DNA of 7,441 nt from Bdellovibrionales bacterium (GTDB lineage: Bacteria > Bdellovibrionota > Bdellovibrionia > Bdellovibrionales > Bdellovibrionaceae): positions 1 to 7,441 of the forward strand of contig DAHVKR010000057.1 of NCBI GenBank assembly GCA_027320785.1, in the 5' to 3' direction. Of this stretch, positions 6,425 through 7,441 are shown one piece after another (position 1 is the stretch's first letter; each line of letters begins with the position of its first letter). A program made the translations under genes and the position numbers. Under the pieces are notes generated by a model that had not been told where the DNA came from, made no database searches, and saw only the letters and a list, made by a program, of their open reading frames with translations.

Positions 6425-6823
6425 CTATTCTTTCTTATCTGTTATTTCGACTCGAATCATATTAGGTCTTACACTCAAAACTTTAACACCCAAAGGAGGA
6501 TGAATCTGTTGAGTCGGAATGTCTACTTCCATAACGCCAGATCGACTGCCTGTCATATCCAAAGTGAGCTTTTGAGTTTTAGAGTCATCAATAAATTTCT
6601 CGAGGGCTGAACGAGGACCGGAGACCCGTACTCGAATACGGTCTGCCGTTTGCGCTAACACCATTTGATTTGGTGAAGTTAAAATATCCAAATTCATAAC
6701 CTTGGTTAAAACAAAATCCCGTCGCCCTAGAACTGTCGCCCACAGAAAGAGCGCAATTAAAAGCGCAACAACTTTTGCAAACAAATTTTCACGAAACCAA
6801 CTTAAAATCTTCTCTTTAATCAT
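6425..6823 (-). CDS. ybbR: Minimal CdaR/YbbR-domain membrane protein
   Basis: CdaR-type proteins bind and modulate the c-di-AMP synthase CdaA; the evidence for this comes from Firmicutes. This protein has 132 residues: a short cytosolic start, one transmembrane helix (about 14-33, followed by the positively charged RR at 34-35), and one YbbR beta-rich domain (about 38-128). The domain contains the typical RIRVRVSGPRSALEKF (62-77) and a closing PNMIRVEI (120-127). Topology should place the YbbR domain outside the cytoplasm. Firmicute CdaR carries about four YbbR repeats; here there is only one, and the gene is intact with no frameshift visible. The ATG at 6823 overlaps the cdaA stop by 8 bp (ATGATTAA), so the two are translationally coupled. 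The Shine-Dalgarno sequence is weak (GGA inside cdaA). The symbol follows the domain name; cdaR is the functional synonym. Confidence 0.88.
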   Translation of the reverse strand: MIKEKILSWFRENLFAKVVALLIALFLWATVLGRRDFVLTKVMNLDILTSPNQMVLAQTADRIRVRVSGPRSALEKFIDDSKTQKLTLDMTGSRSGVMEVDIPTQQIHPPLGVKVLSVRPNMIRVEITDKKE

Positions 6824-7441
6824 GTTTTAATCCAAAAGCATTGAGAATGGCCAGTTTCACTTCACTCAACTCTACATGAGGCTGCAGTTGTCCACTCTGA
6901 ACCAACCCCACAGCTTGGTACTCTTCGCTAACCACAAAGACAAGCGCATCTGTTTCCTCAGTCAGCCCAATCGCAGCTCGATGTCGAGTCCCTAAGTTTT
7001 TATCTAATGCGGGATTTTTCGAAAGAGGGAGAACATTTCCGGCACTGTGAATGCGTCCATTGCGAATTAAAATAGCCCCATCATGCATGGGACTTGTGGG
7101 GTTAAAAATACTGGCAATCAGTTCAGCCGTCACTTTAGAGTCCAGCGAAATTCCATTTTCAATATAATTATCGACTAAAATATCCCTTTCAACGATGACG
7201 AGTCCTCCGAAACCACGAGCCGCTGTCGACATAATCCCTTTTGCTAGTTCTTCAGCAACTTGAGTTTCTTGGGCTCTCTTCTGCCCTGTGAAAAAAGCTC
7301 CACTCCCAATGTGAGCTAAAGCTCGACGAATTTCTCCTTGAAAGAGAATCACCGCAATCACAAAAAGGTTGGAAAAGAATTTTTCAAGGAGCCAGTTCAG
7401 AGTATAAAGTTCAAGCCCCTGACTGGCGAGATAGGCCACTG
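6816..7441 (-). CDS. cdaA: Diadenylate cyclase CdaA (DacA/YbbP), N-terminus cut by window edge
   Basis: Membrane enzyme that condenses two ATP into cyclic di-AMP. The visible 207 codons plus two bases begin inside the protein. A partial membrane region with SNLFVIAVILFQGEIRRAL (23-41 of the visible part) matches the last transmembrane helix and the FQ-x-E-[IL]-RRAL signature. After this comes the DAC domain, with ERDILVDNYIENG (84-96), the catalytic DGA motif in MHDGAILI (118-125, D120) and the nucleotide-binding GTRHRAAIGL (150-159, RHR 152-154), then SEETDALVFVVSEE-like sequence to 173. Family members are about 270 residues, so roughly 60 residues with the first membrane helices lie beyond the edge. 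The GTG at 7439 is an internal valine codon, not a start. The gene opens the visible operon and overlaps ybbR by 8 bp. The operon promoter is outside the window. Confidence 0.96.
   Translation of the reverse strand, partial: VAYLASQGLELYTLNWLLEKFFSNLFVIAVILFQGEIRRALAHIGSGAFFTGQKRAQETQVAEELAKGIMSTAARGFGGLVIVERDILVDNYIENGISLDSKVTAELIASIFNPTSPMHDGAILIRNGRIHSAGNVLPLSKNPALDKNLGTRHRAAIGLTEETDALVFVVSEEYQAVGLVQSGQLQPHVELSEVKLAILNAFGLKHD

Noticed and set aside
4647..6610. Plus-strand open frames at 4647-4958, 5751-5936, 5801-6037 and 6398-6610
   Set aside because: All are antisense shadows of pdxJ, glmM and ybbR, whose own frames carry full catalytic motifs.
7437..7439. GTG as a start codon for cdaA
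   Set aside because: Family members have about 60 more N-terminal residues with membrane helices, and the sequence just after this GTG already matches the interior of the membrane region.

Overview
The window looks like an ordinary chromosomal segment of a Gram-negative bacterium of the old 'delta-proteobacterial' type. My best guess is a low-GC member of Bdellovibrionota, such as a Bdellovibrio or Pseudobdellovibrio relative. This is inferred from three things: the cdaA-ybbR-glmM-pdxJ-tsaE gene order, the two lineage-specific-looking accessory genes, and a base composition that appears by eye to be in the low to mid 40s percent GC (not computed). No rRNA, tRNA, CRISPR, insertion sequence or phage gene is visible.

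Layout. Positions 1-961 (minus) hold the N-terminal 320 codons of a NifS/IscS-type cysteine desulfurase; the window ends a few residues before the expected catalytic cysteine. A 112-bp divergent intergenic region follows, with a perfect 16-bp inverted repeat directly against the desulfurase start codon. Positions 1074-2306 (plus) encode an unnamed 410-residue protein. It has a degenerate MshEN/GspE-N-like N-terminal domain, a proline-rich linker and a possible GAF-like C-terminal domain. It converges on, and overlaps by 4 bp at the stop codons, an exported 453-residue protein (2303-3664, minus). The C-terminal third of that protein carries a His...Cys arrangement suggesting a caspase-like (clan CD) fold. 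A 164-bp spacer then holds a weak terminator candidate, a possible promoter and a hairpin that could cover a ribosome binding site.

The right half (3829-7441, minus) is a tightly packed operon read right to left: cdaA (c-di-AMP synthase, N-terminus cut by the window edge), a minimal single-domain ybbR/cdaR, glmM (phosphoglucosamine mutase), pdxJ (pyridoxine 5'-phosphate synthase) and tsaE (tRNA t6A modification ATPase). Junctions are 8-bp overlap, 2-bp gap, 9-bp gap and 4-bp overlap, so translational coupling is likely. CdaA, CdaR and GlmM are known in Firmicutes as a functional trio linking c-di-AMP to cell-wall precursor supply. PdxJ makes the PLP precursor used by enzymes such as the desulfurase at the left edge, and TsaE works on tRNA.

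The core operon is conventional. The least explained parts are the two accessory proteins in the middle and the palindrome at the desulfurase start. I do not see convincing evidence for a wholly new multi-gene system.
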